A stretch of 64,000 nucleotides of DNA from an uncultured Gammaproteobacteria bacterium (lineage in GTDB: Bacteria; Pseudomonadota; Gammaproteobacteria; Pseudomonadales; Azotimanducaceae). A program made the translations under genes and the position numbers. The DNA is taken from the NCBI GenBank assembly GCA_913045175.1, contig CAJWQG010000001.1:115823-179822 (forward strand), read 5' to 3'. The number at the start of each line of letters is the position of its first letter. The first letter of the stretch is position 1. Positions 50,843 to 60,449 of the stretch are shown one piece after another. Below the pieces are notes generated by a model that saw only the letters and a program-made list of their open reading frames with translations, was not told the DNA's origin and did no database searches.

Positions 50843-51775
50843 ATGATTGAAGTCACACAGTTAAGGAAGCATTTTGGTGATCTGGTCGCCCTAGATGGCC
50901 TTTCTTTTAAGGTTCAGCCTGGCGAAATTCTGGGGTTTCTTGGACCAAATGGTGCGGGTAAATCCACCACCATGAAGATAATTACCGGTTTTCTGTCACC
51001 GAGTGGCGGCTCGGTGAATATCTGGGGTAGCGATATTGTGTCTGATACGCTCGAAGCCCAGCGCCAGATGGGTTATTTGCCCGAGGGAGCTCCCTGCTAC
51101 GAAGAAATGACGCCACGATCATTTTTGCGGTTCATCGCCGCGGTACGAGGGTTTGAGGGTAGTGAAATAGAAAACCGAATTAAAGACGTAGTTGAGACGC
51201 TTTCTTTACACACGGTGTTGGATCAGCGAATCGAGACCTTGTCAAAAGGATTTAAGAGAAGAGTCGGCCTCGCGCAGGCGATTATTCACGATCCTATGGT
51301 GCTTATCCTGGATGAGCCAACGGATGGACTGGATCCCAATCAAAAGCATCAGGTTCGCGAAATGATACATGGCTTGTCTAAAGACAAGATCGTGATTATT
51401 TCTACACATATTTTGGAAGAGGTGACCGCAGTCTGTACCCGTGCGGTGATCATTTCAAGAGGCAAGATCGTGGCTGATTGTTCACCCGAGGAGCTGGAAG
51501 CAAAATCCCGATATCACATGGCAGTCACAGTGAACGCTGGCAGCGAAGACGTGGATGAGATCGAGAACTACATGCAGGGGTTGGAAAATGTTGCAGAGGT
51601 CGAAAGAAATGGTACCGACCTCTTGTTGATTCCGACTTCTTCCGATACCCAATTACTAGCGGATGTTGTAGAGGGTATTCGGGAGAAGAACTGGCAGATC
51701 GAGGGCTTGTTTCAGGAGAAGGGTCGGTTAGACGAAGTGTTCCGGAGTATTACAGAGGAGGCTGATCATGTTTGA
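50843..51775 (+). CDS. ABC transporter ATP-binding protein (GldA-like)
   Basis: A 310-aa ATPase. Walker A is GPNGAGKST (about 34-42), the Q-loop is MGYLPEGAPCYEEMT, the signature reads LSKGFKRRVGLAQA, Walker B LILDEPTDGLDP, and the H-loop STHILEEV. A ~70-residue C-terminal domain follows, as in GldA/CcmA relatives. It powers the permease encoded next (8-nt overlap). In Bacteroidetes the homologous set supports gliding, whereas in Gammaproteobacteria the transported material is unknown. Confidence 0.9.
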   Translation: MIEVTQLRKHFGDLVALDGLSFKVQPGEILGFLGPNGAGKSTTMKIITGFLSPSGGSVNIWGSDIVSDTLEAQRQMGYLPEGAPCYEEMTPRSFLRFIAAVRGFEGSEIENRIKDVVETLSLHTVLDQRIETLSKGFKRRVGLAQAIIHDPMVLILDEPTDGLDPNQKHQVREMIHGLSKDKIVIISTHILEEVTAVCTRAVIISRGKIVADCSPEELEAKSRYHMAVTVNAGSEDVDEIENYMQGLENVAEVERNGTDLLLIPTSSDTQLLADVVEGIREKNWQIEGLFQEKGRLDEVFRSITEEADHV

Positions 51776-52517
51776 TCTTTCGTTGACCAACCTGTTTGTC
51801 ATCAGCAGACGCGAGTTCGCAAGTTACTTTGCAACACCGATTGCTTATGTGTTCATACTCATATTTCTAATTCTGTCCGGTGTGTTCACTTTCTATATTG
51901 GTAACTTTTACGAGCGGGGACAGGCTGATCTGACGCCTTTCTTCAGCTTCCATCCGTGGCTCTATTTGTTCCTGGTGCCTGCGGTCTCTATGCGGTTATG
52001 GGCCGAAGAGAGAAAGTCAGGCTCGATCGAATTGCTTATGACACTACCGATCAGGCGTCTGGACGCGGTGGTAGGCAAGTTCTTGGCGGCCTGGATCTTT
52101 ACCGGCATTGCGCTACTCCTGACGTTTCCACTGTGGATTACCGTAAATTATTTGGGCGAGCCCGATAATGGGGTGGTAGCGGCGAGTTATGTTGGCAGCT
52201 GGTTGATGGCTGGCGGCTTTCTGGCCATTGGTTCCTGTGCATCGGCGATGAGTAAGAGCCAGGTGATCGCGTTTATCCTGTGTGGTGTTGTTTGCCTTCT
52301 GTTCATTCTCGCGGGATTCCCAATGGTGCTTGGTGCGTTCAAAGGTTGGATGCCTGCAATCTTTGTCGACACACTCGCGAGCCTCAGTTTTCTCACACAC
52401 TTCTCTGCTATTTCTAAGGGCGTTTTGAGTTTGCGGGACGTGTTGTATTTTATTTCGATGATCGTTTTCTGGTTATTGGCGACGATGGTTGTTGTCGATT
52501 TGAAGCAGGGAGAATAG
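51768..52517 (+). CDS. ABC transporter permease (GldF-like)
   Basis: A 249-aa ABC-2-type permease with six membrane helices. The start FVISRREFASYFATPIAYVFILIFLILSGVF and RLWAEERKSGSIELLMTLPI are characteristic of the GldF/NosY group. It overlaps the ATPase gene by 8 nt and is followed at once by the GldG-like gene (2-nt gap). Confidence 0.9.
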   Translation: MFDLSLTNLFVISRREFASYFATPIAYVFILIFLILSGVFTFYIGNFYERGQADLTPFFSFHPWLYLFLVPAVSMRLWAEERKSGSIELLMTLPIRRLDAVVGKFLAAWIFTGIALLLTFPLWITVNYLGEPDNGVVAASYVGSWLMAGGFLAIGSCASAMSKSQVIAFILCGVVCLLFILAGFPMVLGAFKGWMPAIFVDTLASLSFLTHFSAISKGVLSLRDVLYFISMIVFWLLATMVVVDLKQGE

Positions 52518-52519
52518 GC

Positions 52520-54376
52520 ATGAACAGACAATATTATTCCGGTATCGGGTTGCTATTGCTGGTAGCGGGTTTTCTGATTTTCACTGCGCTCAATAATCTT
52601 CTGTTTGGTGGTCTGCGCCTGGATCTGACGGAAAACAATTTGTACACCCTATCCGACGGCAGTAAGGAGATCGTCAGATCCATTGATGAACCCATCAACC
52701 TGTATTTTTTCTTCTCGGAAAAAAGCAGCGAGAATCTCACCCAATTGCGGACCTATGCGACACGGGTCAAAGAGTTGCTCGAAGAGTACGCGCTTGTATC
52801 GGACGGCAAGATCAACCTGAGTATAGTAGATCCAGAACCGTTCTCAGACGCGGAAGATCAGGCTGCCGAGTTCGGTTTGCAGGGAGTGCCGATAACAACT
52901 GCTGGTGATGAACTGTATTTCGGTCTTGCAGCAACCAATGCACTTGATGATGTCGAGATCATTTCTTTCTTCCAGCCCGATAAGGAAGAGTTTCTGGAAT
53001 ACGAGATTAGTAAGTTGATCCAGAGTCTGGTTGTGGCCGAGAAACCAATTGTTGGAATCATGTCCAGTCTGGAGGTGCAGGGCGAGGTGAATATGCAGAC
53101 GTTCCAGATGACCCCCTCCTGGATGGTCATTGAGCAACTGGAACAGGTCTACGATGTACAGAAGCTCGCGACGGATATCGAGACGATACCGGGAGAAATT
53201 GACATTCTTATGCTCATTCACCCGAAGGGTTTATCCGAGTCGCTGCTGTTCTCTATTGACCAGTTTGTAATGGGAGGTGGAAAGCTGCTTGCGTTCATTG
53301 ATCCGCTGGCTGAGACCGATCGTCCTCAACAGGCTAATCCCATGATGCCTGCTGCGCCCACAGTGCAGTCGTCAACGCTGAATCGACTGACTGAAGCGTG
53401 GGGAATTACCATGCGTGACAACATCATATTGGGGGATTCACAGACGGCTTTGGCTGTGAGTGGTCCTTCCGGTACGCCGGTACGCCACGTGGCTATTCTG
53501 GGTATGGAGTCGGACAATTTTTCTGAAGACGATGTAGTTACTTCCTCACTGGAGAGCATCAATTTTGCGACAGCGGGAATACTTGATGTCGCCGAGGACG
53601 CTTCGACGAATATTGAAGCGCTGGTGTCCTCGACCAGCTACGCGATGCCGCTGCATTCTTTTCAGTTTCAATTCTTGAGTAATCCGGAAGACCTTCTACA
53701 GGCCTTCAGTCCAACAGGTGAACGGTATGTCGTGGCGGCGAGGCTGACCGGTAGCGCTTCAACCGCGTTTCCAGATGGGCTTGAAGATGTTGAAGGTGAA
53801 CAACTGATGTCGAGCGACAGTATTAGCGTGATTCTTGTCGCGGATACGGATGTGCTCTCTGACCGTATGTGGGTGCAGGTCCAGAATTTCTTTGGTCAGA
53901 GAATCGCAAGTCCCTGGGCAAATAATGGTGATTTGATAATCAATTCACTGGATAACCTAAGTGGTGGTGCATCGCTAATCAGCATTCGGTCCAGGGGACG
54001 TTTCACTCGACCGTTTGATGTGGTCCAGGATTTGAGGCGGGAAGCAGAAGCCCGATATCTTGAAAATGCCAATGACCTGCAGGCAAGGCTTGCAGAAACC
54101 GAACAGCAGTTAACGGAACTTCAATCGGCTCAGGGGGAAGGAAATCTCCTGGTGCTTACCCCGGAACAGGAAGAGGCACTTGTTCAATTCCAGCAGGAGA
54201 AATTGAAGATTCGAAAACAACTGCGTGACGTTCGGCACCAACTGGATAGTGATATCGAGGTGCTTGGATCCACGCTGAAGTTTATCAATATTGCGCTCAT
54301 CCCGATTCTGATGACGCTTGTTTTACTTGGACTTAATGTGCTGCGGCTGCGTCGAGATCAGGAGATGAAAGCATGA
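52520..54376 (+). CDS. GldG-like ABC-associated membrane protein
   Basis: A 618-aa protein anchored at both ends: N-terminal helix (about 9-30) and C-terminal helix (about 588-608). The exported middle has the ABC_transp_aux fold: FGGLRLDLTENNLYTLSDGSKEIV, FFSEKSSENLTQLRTYATRVKELLEEY and VGIMSSLEVQG. A coiled coil (about 510-575, LQARLAETEQQLTELQ) precedes the last helix. It partners the ABC ATPase and permease. The stop overlaps the next gene by 4 nt (ATGA). Confidence 0.88.
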   Translation: MNRQYYSGIGLLLLVAGFLIFTALNNLLFGGLRLDLTENNLYTLSDGSKEIVRSIDEPINLYFFFSEKSSENLTQLRTYATRVKELLEEYALVSDGKINLSIVDPEPFSDAEDQAAEFGLQGVPITTAGDELYFGLAATNALDDVEIISFFQPDKEEFLEYEISKLIQSLVVAEKPIVGIMSSLEVQGEVNMQTFQMTPSWMVIEQLEQVYDVQKLATDIETIPGEIDILMLIHPKGLSESLLFSIDQFVMGGGKLLAFIDPLAETDRPQQANPMMPAAPTVQSSTLNRLTEAWGITMRDNIILGDSQTALAVSGPSGTPVRHVAILGMESDNFSEDDVVTSSLESINFATAGILDVAEDASTNIEALVSSTSYAMPLHSFQFQFLSNPEDLLQAFSPTGERYVVAARLTGSASTAFPDGLEDVEGEQLMSSDSISVILVADTDVLSDRMWVQVQNFFGQRIASPWANNGDLIINSLDNLSGGASLISIRSRGRFTRPFDVVQDLRREAEARYLENANDLQARLAETEQQLTELQSAQGEGNLLVLTPEQEEALVQFQQEKLKIRKQLRDVRHQLDSDIEVLGSTLKFINIALIPILMTLVLLGLNVLRLRRDQEMKA

Positions 54377-55359
54377 ATCAAAAGGTTTTAATCATTCTTG
54401 GCCTAATTGTGGTGGCAATGGCAGCTCTGGTGGCATTGTTATCGATGGATGGGACTACTGAGGAAGAACCGACGTTGTTGTTGCCCGGACTCAAACAAAA
54501 GCTGACGGACATAGACAGGGTTGAAATAGAGACAGCGAGCGGCTCGGTAACGTTGACGGCAAGGGATGGAGATTGGCTGGTTGATCAGAAAGATAACTAT
54601 CGCGCCAAACGAAAAGAGTTGTCAGAGATGGTCAGTGAACTGGCGAGTGCAAAACTTGAGGAAAAGAAAACATCCAGGTCCGAAAACTATCCACGACTCG
54701 GCGTGAGCAGTCTTGATGAGGAGGATAGCGAGGCGACCAGAGTTGCGTTTCATGCTGGTGAGCAAGTGTTTACTGTCTTGCTGGGCAATTCTTCACAGGG
54801 ACGGGACGGCCGGTTCGCGCGTATCGAAAATCAGGTGTGGTTGACTGACGAAGTAAGCATCGAGAAGGATGCTGCAGGCTGGTTAGAGCCAGTCATCATC
54901 GACGTGGATGCTGAAGAAATAGCCCGGGTGGAGCTTGGCACGCTGGTATTTGAGCGTGGTGAAGAAGGAGATTTTGAGTTCCTTCAGTTGCCAGATGATA
55001 GAGAGCTGAAGTACCCCAGTATTACCAATGAGCCAGCGCGTGCCCTGACCACAGTCAGATTGGAGGATGTTGCCAGGCATGACCCTGAAAGGTGGGAAGG
55101 AGCCAATCAGGCTAAATTCTTTACCAAGGATCAAACCCAGGTATCAGTGCAGGCAATTCAGCGGGGTGAAGGGAATTGGCTGCACTTCAATGTAGGAGAA
55201 TCGAATGTAGAAGAATCGAGCGTAGAATCGGAATCAACCCGTTTCGCTAGCGATCTGTCTGCATGGGACTATCGCGTCAGCAGTTATATATACGATGATT
55301 TTGTGAAATCCCTGGATGATCTCCTCGCTGAAGAAGAGGAGGAGACTGAGGTCGAGTAG
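54373..55359 (+). CDS. DUF4340 domain protein, membrane-anchored
   Basis: A 328-aa protein with an N-terminal anchor (VLIILGLIVVAMAALVALL) and a DUF4340 beta-rich periplasmic region (DRVEIETASGSVTLTARDGDWLV, YPRLGVSSL). It is found widely as the last gene of GldA/F/G-like operons. Function unknown. The C-terminus (EEEEETEVE) is very acidic, and the region before it (GESNVEESSVESES) is encoded by imperfect tandem 15-nt units. It converges with the biotinyl-domain gene, with a 1-nt gap. Confidence 0.85.
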   Translation: MNQKVLIILGLIVVAMAALVALLSMDGTTEEEPTLLLPGLKQKLTDIDRVEIETASGSVTLTARDGDWLVDQKDNYRAKRKELSEMVSELASAKLEEKKTSRSENYPRLGVSSLDEEDSEATRVAFHAGEQVFTVLLGNSSQGRDGRFARIENQVWLTDEVSIEKDAAGWLEPVIIDVDAEEIARVELGTLVFERGEEGDFEFLQLPDDRELKYPSITNEPARALTTVRLEDVARHDPERWEGANQAKFFTKDQTQVSVQAIQRGEGNWLHFNVGESNVEESSVESESTRFASDLSAWDYRVSSYIYDDFVKSLDDLLAEEEEETEVE

Positions 55360-55360
55360 G

Positions 55361-55585
55361 CTAATCGCTTTCGATTATCGCGACCACCTGATCCTCTTCT
55401 ACCGCATCTTCTTCGTTGACTAAAATCTCAACTATCGTACCCGCGCTTGGTGCTTCTACCGGTATCTCCATCTTCATAGATTCGAGAATCATCAGGACGT
55501 CTTCTTCGACAACCTTATCGCCAACCTTCGATTCGATTTTCCATACGTTTCCGGTTACTTCAGACTCTACTTCAACTTTACTCAC
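55361..55585 (-). CDS. Stand-alone biotinyl/lipoyl-domain protein
   Basis: A 74-aa single-domain carrier. The biotin attachment motif is ESMKME with Lys38, a form typical of biotin carboxyl carrier proteins (BCCP-like). GTG start with AAGGA 8 nt ahead. Its partner carboxylase is not in the window. It may belong to an acetyl-, propionyl- or urea-type carboxylase encoded elsewhere, or act as a scavenged biotin store. Confidence 0.88.
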   Translation of the reverse strand: MSKVEVESEVTGNVWKIESKVGDKVVEEDVLMILESMKMEIPVEAPSAGTIVEILVNEEDAVEEDQVVAIIESD

Positions 55586-55663
55586 TTACTGCGTCCTTTC
55601 TAAATTTGGATCGGATGACTAAAAGTAGCATGATTCTAAGGTGATTCGCACACAAAACAAGAT

Positions 55664-56155
55664 ATGACGAAGGTATACATCGCGTTGGGTTCCAACATCG
55701 GCGATGGCATGGAACTGTTGGAAAAAGCAATCCAAATGATGCAGCCGCTGACCAACGGGTCCATCAGTTGCTCTTCTTTCTGGAAGACGGAACCCGTCGA
55801 CATGGAAGATGCAGGCTGGTTTACCAACGCGGTTGTTGCGTTCGATACCAGCCTCAAAGCGTTTGAATTGCTTGAGGCGTTGCAGCGAATCGAAAGATCA
55901 AACGGACGCCCGGTCGATCATGGGAGGAATACCTCGCGTAGGCTTGACCTTGATATTGTGACTTATGGGGAAGAGATACTTGTCGAAGAGGGATTACAGT
56001 TACCCCATCCGCGAGCCCGTGATCGGTTGTTTGTGTTGTTACCTCTTGAGGAACTGGCACCACATTTCAGATTTCCGGGCGATGAACGAGCGATCGCTAC
56101 ACTCATACAGTGTGCGAATGGGATTCATATGGAAAAGCTTGGTGGTCGTGGTTAG
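55664..56155 (+). CDS. folK: 2-amino-4-hydroxy-6-hydroxymethyldihydropteridine pyrophosphokinase (HPPK)
   Basis: A 163-aa HPPK, the usual length. The start MTKVYIALGSNIGDG, the substrate region SFWKTEPVD...WFTNAVVAFDT, the Mg/ATP section RRLDLDIVTYGEE and LPHPRARDRLFVLLPL are diagnostic. It transfers pyrophosphate from ATP to the pterin in folate synthesis. It is convergent with the DUF1820 gene (4-nt overlap at the stops). Confidence 0.93.
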   Translation: MTKVYIALGSNIGDGMELLEKAIQMMQPLTNGSISCSSFWKTEPVDMEDAGWFTNAVVAFDTSLKAFELLEALQRIERSNGRPVDHGRNTSRRLDLDIVTYGEEILVEEGLQLPHPRARDRLFVLLPLEELAPHFRFPGDERAIATLIQCANGIHMEKLGGRG

Positions 56156-56481
56156 TCCGTACCCTTCGGAGTGAAAGCAGGCATAGGGAACGGCGCGATG
56201 TTTCCTTCTTTGGCCTCGGAGATCTTGCCGATACCTTCCTTGGCAACTTCATCAATTCGAGCAACTGCATGAAGCGGTATGTAACTTCGGCTAACACCTT
56301 CGAACTCCGACTTGAGTCGCTCTTCGCTTGGATCCACCAGCATCTGAGACCGCTCGCCGAAGACCAGTTCTTCAATCTCGATGAAACCGTAGAGGTCAGA
56401 CTGATAGATGTGTCGGGCGTAGACCTCGTAAATCTGTCCCATACTGAAGAAGATTATCTTGTAGATTGGTGTGTCGGGCAT
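56152..56481 (-). CDS. DUF1820 family protein
   Basis: A 109-aa conserved gammaproteobacterial protein: IYKIIFFSMGQIYEVYARHIYQSDLYGFIEIEELVFGERSQMLVDPSEERLKSEFEGVSRSYIPLHAVARIDEV. Function unknown. Its sequence conservation and position near core genes suggest a housekeeping or RNA-related role (inference). It is transcribed away from miaB. Confidence 0.88.
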   Translation of the reverse strand: MPDTPIYKIIFFSMGQIYEVYARHIYQSDLYGFIEIEELVFGERSQMLVDPSEERLKSEFEGVSRSYIPLHAVARIDEVAKEGIGKISEAKEGNIAPFPMPAFTPKGTD

Positions 56482-56680
56482 CTGTTCCTCGTAGCATTTT
56501 GTGCGGTGACGCTTTCGGTGTCAGCTAGCGCAGTGTTGGTGTTATCGTTGCCATTGTCAACATGGCCGTCAACCAATGGCGAGAGTCTACATGCGCCTGC
56601 GGAGTTTGAATTTCAAGGGTGCTACCGAAAAAGAACGTTGCTGCCTATAATAGGCGCCCCTTTGAAGCTGGTATGGCACT

Positions 56681-58021
56681 TTGCCGAAAGTATTTATAAA
56701 AACCCATGGCTGCCAGATGAACGAGTATGACTCGTCACGTATGGTCGATCTGCTGAAAGATTCCCATGGGTATCAACTCACCGAAAACGAAGCGGAAGCC
56801 GATTTGCTCTTGCTTAATACCTGTTCGATTCGCGAAAAAGCTCAAGAAAAAGTATTCCACCAGCTTGGCCGCTGGAGAAAGCTCAAGGTGGACAATCCTG
56901 ACCTGAAGATTGGTATTGGTGGGTGCGTTGCTAGTCAGGAGGGTGCTGCCATTGGTGAACGTGCGCCCTTTGTTGATCTCATCTTCGGTCCTCAGACATT
57001 ACATCGCCTACCAGAAATGTTGCAGGATCGAACCCACGGTAGTCCGGTAGTCGACGTGAGTTTCCCCGAGATTGAGAAATTTGATCGGCTGCCCGAGCCC
57101 TCGGTAGACGGTCCCTCAGCTTTTGTGTCTGTGATGGAAGGCTGCAGCAAGTACTGCACCTTTTGTGTTGTGCCATACACCCGGGGCGAGGAAATAAGTC
57201 GACCCGTAGAACATGTGCTTAGAGAAATACTTTCGTTGGCTGAAAAAGGCGTTAGAGAGGTGAATCTGCTGGGACAGAACGTGAACGCCTATCGAGGCGA
57301 TCTTGACGGTGGAGGTGTAGCAGATCTCGCCTATCTTATACGTGTGATCGCCCAGGTTGATGGGATTGACCGGATTCGTTACACGACATCCCACCCTGTT
57401 GAATTCTCACAGAGTCTGATTGATGTATATGCTGACGTGCCGGAACTGGTAAGTCATCTTCACCTGCCGGTACAGAGTGGTTCAGACAGAATTTTGGCTG
57501 CTATGAAGCGGGGCCATACGGTAATCGAGTACAAATCTAAAATACGTGCACTCAGAAAGATCCGGCCGGACATTAGCTTGTCTTCCGATTTTATTATTGG
57601 GTTCCCGGGTGAATTGGATGATGACTTTAGATCGACCATGGACCTGATTTCTGAACTCGGATTTGATCAGTCTTTTAGCTTTATCTATAGCGCTCGTCCC
57701 GGCACTCCGGCCGCCGCGTTACCAGATGAAACCGATATGGACGTGAAGAAAGAGCGACTGGATGAGCTGCAGCAGCGAATTCGAACCCAGGCATTCGCTA
57801 TCAGCCGTCAAATGGTGGGTAGCACCCAAAGCGTACTTGTGATGGGGATCTCTAAGAGGGACCCTGCGCAGTTGCAGGCGAGAACCGAGAATAATCGAGT
57901 GGTCAATTTTTCTTCGACAGATACGAGCCTGATAGGGCAATTCGTGTCGGTTGAGATCACTGAAGCACTACCGAACTCCCTGCGAGGTGTGCTACTTTCG
58001 CCCCTAGAACAGGATTCCTAG
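56681..58021 (+). CDS. miaB: tRNA-2-methylthio-N6-isopentenyladenosine-37 synthase MiaB
   Basis: A 446-aa methylthiotransferase, full length. N-terminal UPF0004 Cys11, Cys48 and Cys82 bind one Fe-S cluster, and the radical-[11 protein letters not shown] (155-162) binds the other. A TRAM domain closes the protein (about 378-443). It methylthiolates A37 of tRNAs reading UNN codons. The start is TTG ([20 protein letters not shown]), taken from homology. The upstream ATG at 56671 is out of frame. It heads the miaB to leuS block. CCCCTAG/CTAGGGG can pair across its stop (58001-58024). Confidence 0.93.
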   Translation: MPKVFIKTHGCQMNEYDSSRMVDLLKDSHGYQLTENEAEADLLLLNTCSIREKAQEKVFHQLGRWRKLKVDNPDLKIGIGGCVASQEGAAIGERAPFVDLIFGPQTLHRLPEMLQDRTHGSPVVDVSFPEIEKFDRLPEPSVDGPSAFVSVMEGCSKYCTFCVVPYTRGEEISRPVEHVLREILSLAEKGVREVNLLGQNVNAYRGDLDGGGVADLAYLIRVIAQVDGIDRIRYTTSHPVEFSQSLIDVYADVPELVSHLHLPVQSGSDRILAAMKRGHTVIEYKSKIRALRKIRPDISLSSDFIIGFPGELDDDFRSTMDLISELGFDQSFSFIYSARPGTPAAALPDETDMDVKKERLDELQQRIRTQAFAISRQMVGSTQSVLVMGISKRDPAQLQARTENNRVVNFSSTDTSLIGQFVSVEITEALPNSLRGVLLSPLEQDS

Positions 58022-58097
58022 GGGACCCATACCATCAAAACTCGCTTTTACTCCGTACCCGTTACGTATATTCTAGAGAAATCGTGATTCGTACCAG

Positions 58098-59087
58098 ATG
58101 AATTTGGACGCAAACTTGATACCACACCAGGTAAAACTGGAACCCAACGATAGCCTGCAACTTGCCACTTTGTGTGGCCCTTACGATGCCCACCTGAGAC
58201 AAATCGAAGAACGACTCGGCATTACGATCAAGAACCGGGGTAACGATTTTCAACTCACTGGCGAGAATCATATGGTTTACGCGGCAGGAGAGCTCTTAGG
58301 CCACCTGTACCGTGAAGTGACTAGAGGTACTCGGTTGACGTCAGATCTGATTCATCTGTTTCTACAGGAGTCAGGGGTCGACGCCTTGTTGCAGAACGAC
58401 GCGGACGGTACGGATGATCTTATTCACACGGGAAAGAAGATCGTTCGCCCTCGAGGCAAGAATCAGATCTCCTATGTACGGGCAATCAGATCCCACGATA
58501 TAAACTTTGGCATCGGTCCTGCCGGAACGGGCAAGACCTATCTTGCTGTTGCCTGTGCCGTTGAAGCCTGCGAGAGTGAACGTATACGAAGGATAGTGCT
58601 GGTGAGACCAGCAGTTGAAGCGGGTGAAAAATTAGGATTTCTACCGGGTGATCTTAGTCAGAAAATCGATCCCTATTTGCGGCCGCTGTACGATGCGCTC
58701 TATGAGTTGCTTGGCTTTGACAAGGTCGAACGTCTGATTGAAAAGAATATTATTGAGGTTGCTCCTCTTGCGTACATGCGCGGTCGTACTCTGAACGATT
58801 CTTTTATTATTCTCGACGAGAGTCAGAATACTACTGCCGAACAGATGAAAATGTTTCTCACTCGAATTGGTTTTGGCTCGACGGTGGTCGTCACGGGAGA
58901 TATTACACAGATTGACCTGCCTAGCAGAACCAAGTCTGGGTTACGCCATGTGCTGGATGTCTTGTCAGGGGTGACAGGGATCTCATTCGCACATTTCTCA
59001 CCCAAGGACGTCGTTCGTCACCCGCTGGTGCAACGTATCGTCGAGGCCTACGATCAACATGAATCGAAGGACGATGACCGCTCCTGA
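58098..59087 (+). CDS. ybeZ: PhoH-family ATPase (YbeZ)
   Basis: A 329-aa P-loop protein. Walker A is GPAGTGKT (140-147) and Walker B is FIILDESQNTT. The N-terminal region (about 1-100) is the small KH-like part typical of YbeZ. It is thought to act in rRNA maturation with YbeY, which is encoded next (29-nt overlap). Confidence 0.92.
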   Translation: MNLDANLIPHQVKLEPNDSLQLATLCGPYDAHLRQIEERLGITIKNRGNDFQLTGENHMVYAAGELLGHLYREVTRGTRLTSDLIHLFLQESGVDALLQNDADGTDDLIHTGKKIVRPRGKNQISYVRAIRSHDINFGIGPAGTGKTYLAVACAVEACESERIRRIVLVRPAVEAGEKLGFLPGDLSQKIDPYLRPLYDALYELLGFDKVERLIEKNIIEVAPLAYMRGRTLNDSFIILDESQNTTAEQMKMFLTRIGFGSTVVVTGDITQIDLPSRTKSGLRHVLDVLSGVTGISFAHFSPKDVVRHPLVQRIVEAYDQHESKDDDRS

Positions 59088-59574
59088 AACCAATGAGGAT
59101 ATGCTCAGACCACCTACTGTCGACATCCAGTGGGTCGCTGACCGGACGTGCCTGGATGTGAGCGACGATGATATCGTTGAGTGGATTAATGCCTGCTCGA
59201 TAGAAACCGGCCAGACCAACATGGAAGTCGCTGTTCGAATCGTTGATGAAAATGAAATAGCAGATTTGAATCGACAGTATCGAGATAAATCCTCCCCTAC
59301 CAATGTGTTGTCTTTCGATAATGGTGCCCTTGATGAATCAGGAAAGGTCTTGTTAGGCGATATCGTTATTTGTGCTTCTGTGGTCAGTGACGAGGCAGAA
59401 AAGCAGGGTAAGCTGGCGAGCGCTCATTTTGCTCATATGCTGGTCCATGGTTTTCTGCATCTAAGCGGTCATGACCATCTTGATGAATTGGATGCGAAAA
59501 AGATGGAAGCAGTTGAAGTGAAAATTCTGGGAGTAATCGGGATTACAGATCCCTATATTGAGAACAACGGATGA
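59059..59574 (+). CDS. ybeY: rRNA maturation endoribonuclease YbeY
   Basis: A 171-aa metalloprotein. The zinc motif HGFLHLSGHDH places His130, His134 and His140, with NVLSFDNG before it. It takes part in 16S rRNA 3' processing and quality control. The start overlaps ybeZ. In-frame ATGs 5 and 14 codons later are possible starts. Followed by corC with an ATGA overlap. Confidence 0.92.
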   Translation: MNRRTMTAPETNEDMLRPPTVDIQWVADRTCLDVSDDDIVEWINACSIETGQTNMEVAVRIVDENEIADLNRQYRDKSSPTNVLSFDNGALDESGKVLLGDIVICASVVSDEAEKQGKLASAHFAHMLVHGFLHLSGHDHLDELDAKKMEAVEVKILGVIGITDPYIENNG

Positions 59575-60440
59575 CTGAGCAGGGAGAAAACGACAACCGA
59601 AGCTGGCTGGATAAACTTATATCCATGGTGACCGGTACGCCAGGTTCGCGCGAGGAACTGATTGAACTACTGCGCTCTGCGCAGCAGCGAGAGTTACTTG
59701 ACGACGAGGCACTGAGTATCATCGAGGGAGCGCTGGTGGTTTCCGACATGCAGGCTCGCGAAATTATGGTCCCACGATCGCAGGTGGTATTTGTGAAGCT
59801 CGATTCGACGCCGGAAGAGTTTCTACCGAAAATCATCGAATCAGGACACTCTCGCTTTCCTGTTGTCGATGAAAACCCGGACAAAGTGCTTGGAATATTA
59901 CTGGCAAAGGATCTGTTGCCGCTGGCGTTAGAAGACAATCGGTCCCGCTTCAATATGCGTGACTTGCTGCGTCGATTCACCCCTATTCCAGAGAGCAAAC
60001 GGGTTAACGTTTTATTACAGGAATTTCGAAAAAATCGGAGTCACCTGGCGGTTGTGCTGGACGAATACAACGGTATTTCCGGCATTGTGACTATCGAGGA
60101 CGTATTGGAACAGATCGTTGGCGATATTGAAGATGAGTATGACTTTAATGAAGAGGATGACTTCATTAAGCAGCACAACGATGGTGGTTATACAGTTAAA
60201 GCACTGACGCCCATCGAAGACTTCAATGAATGCTTCGGTAGTGAATTTAGTGACGAAGATGTCGACACTGTTGGTGGTCTGGTGACACGTCAGTTTGGTC
60301 ATTTGCCGAAACGGGATGAAAGCATCAACGTGGAGAACGAGTGTGGCGGAAGTGGAAGAAGGAAATTTAACTTTACCGTGCTTAACGCTGACAGCCGCCG
60401 TATTCATCTGCTGCAACTCACGGTGTCGGCCGCGGAATAG
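59571..60440 (+). CDS. ybeX: CorC/YbeX-family CBS-domain protein
   Basis: A 289-aa protein with paired CBS domains (about 65-190: REIMVPRSQVVFVKLDST, VLDEYNGISGIVTIEDVLEQIVGDIEDEY) and a C-terminal CorC_HlyC domain. No membrane region. The family (CorC/YbeX) is linked to magnesium homeostasis and ribosome-related stress. It lies between ybeY and lnt, the standard place. Confidence 0.92.
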   Translation: MTEQGENDNRSWLDKLISMVTGTPGSREELIELLRSAQQRELLDDEALSIIEGALVVSDMQAREIMVPRSQVVFVKLDSTPEEFLPKIIESGHSRFPVVDENPDKVLGILLAKDLLPLALEDNRSRFNMRDLLRRFTPIPESKRVNVLLQEFRKNRSHLAVVLDEYNGISGIVTIEDVLEQIVGDIEDEYDFNEEDDFIKQHNDGGYTVKALTPIEDFNECFGSEFSDEDVDTVGGLVTRQFGHLPKRDESINVENECGGSGRRKFNFTVLNADSRRIHLLQLTVSAAE

Positions 60441-60449
60441 CGACCCGCA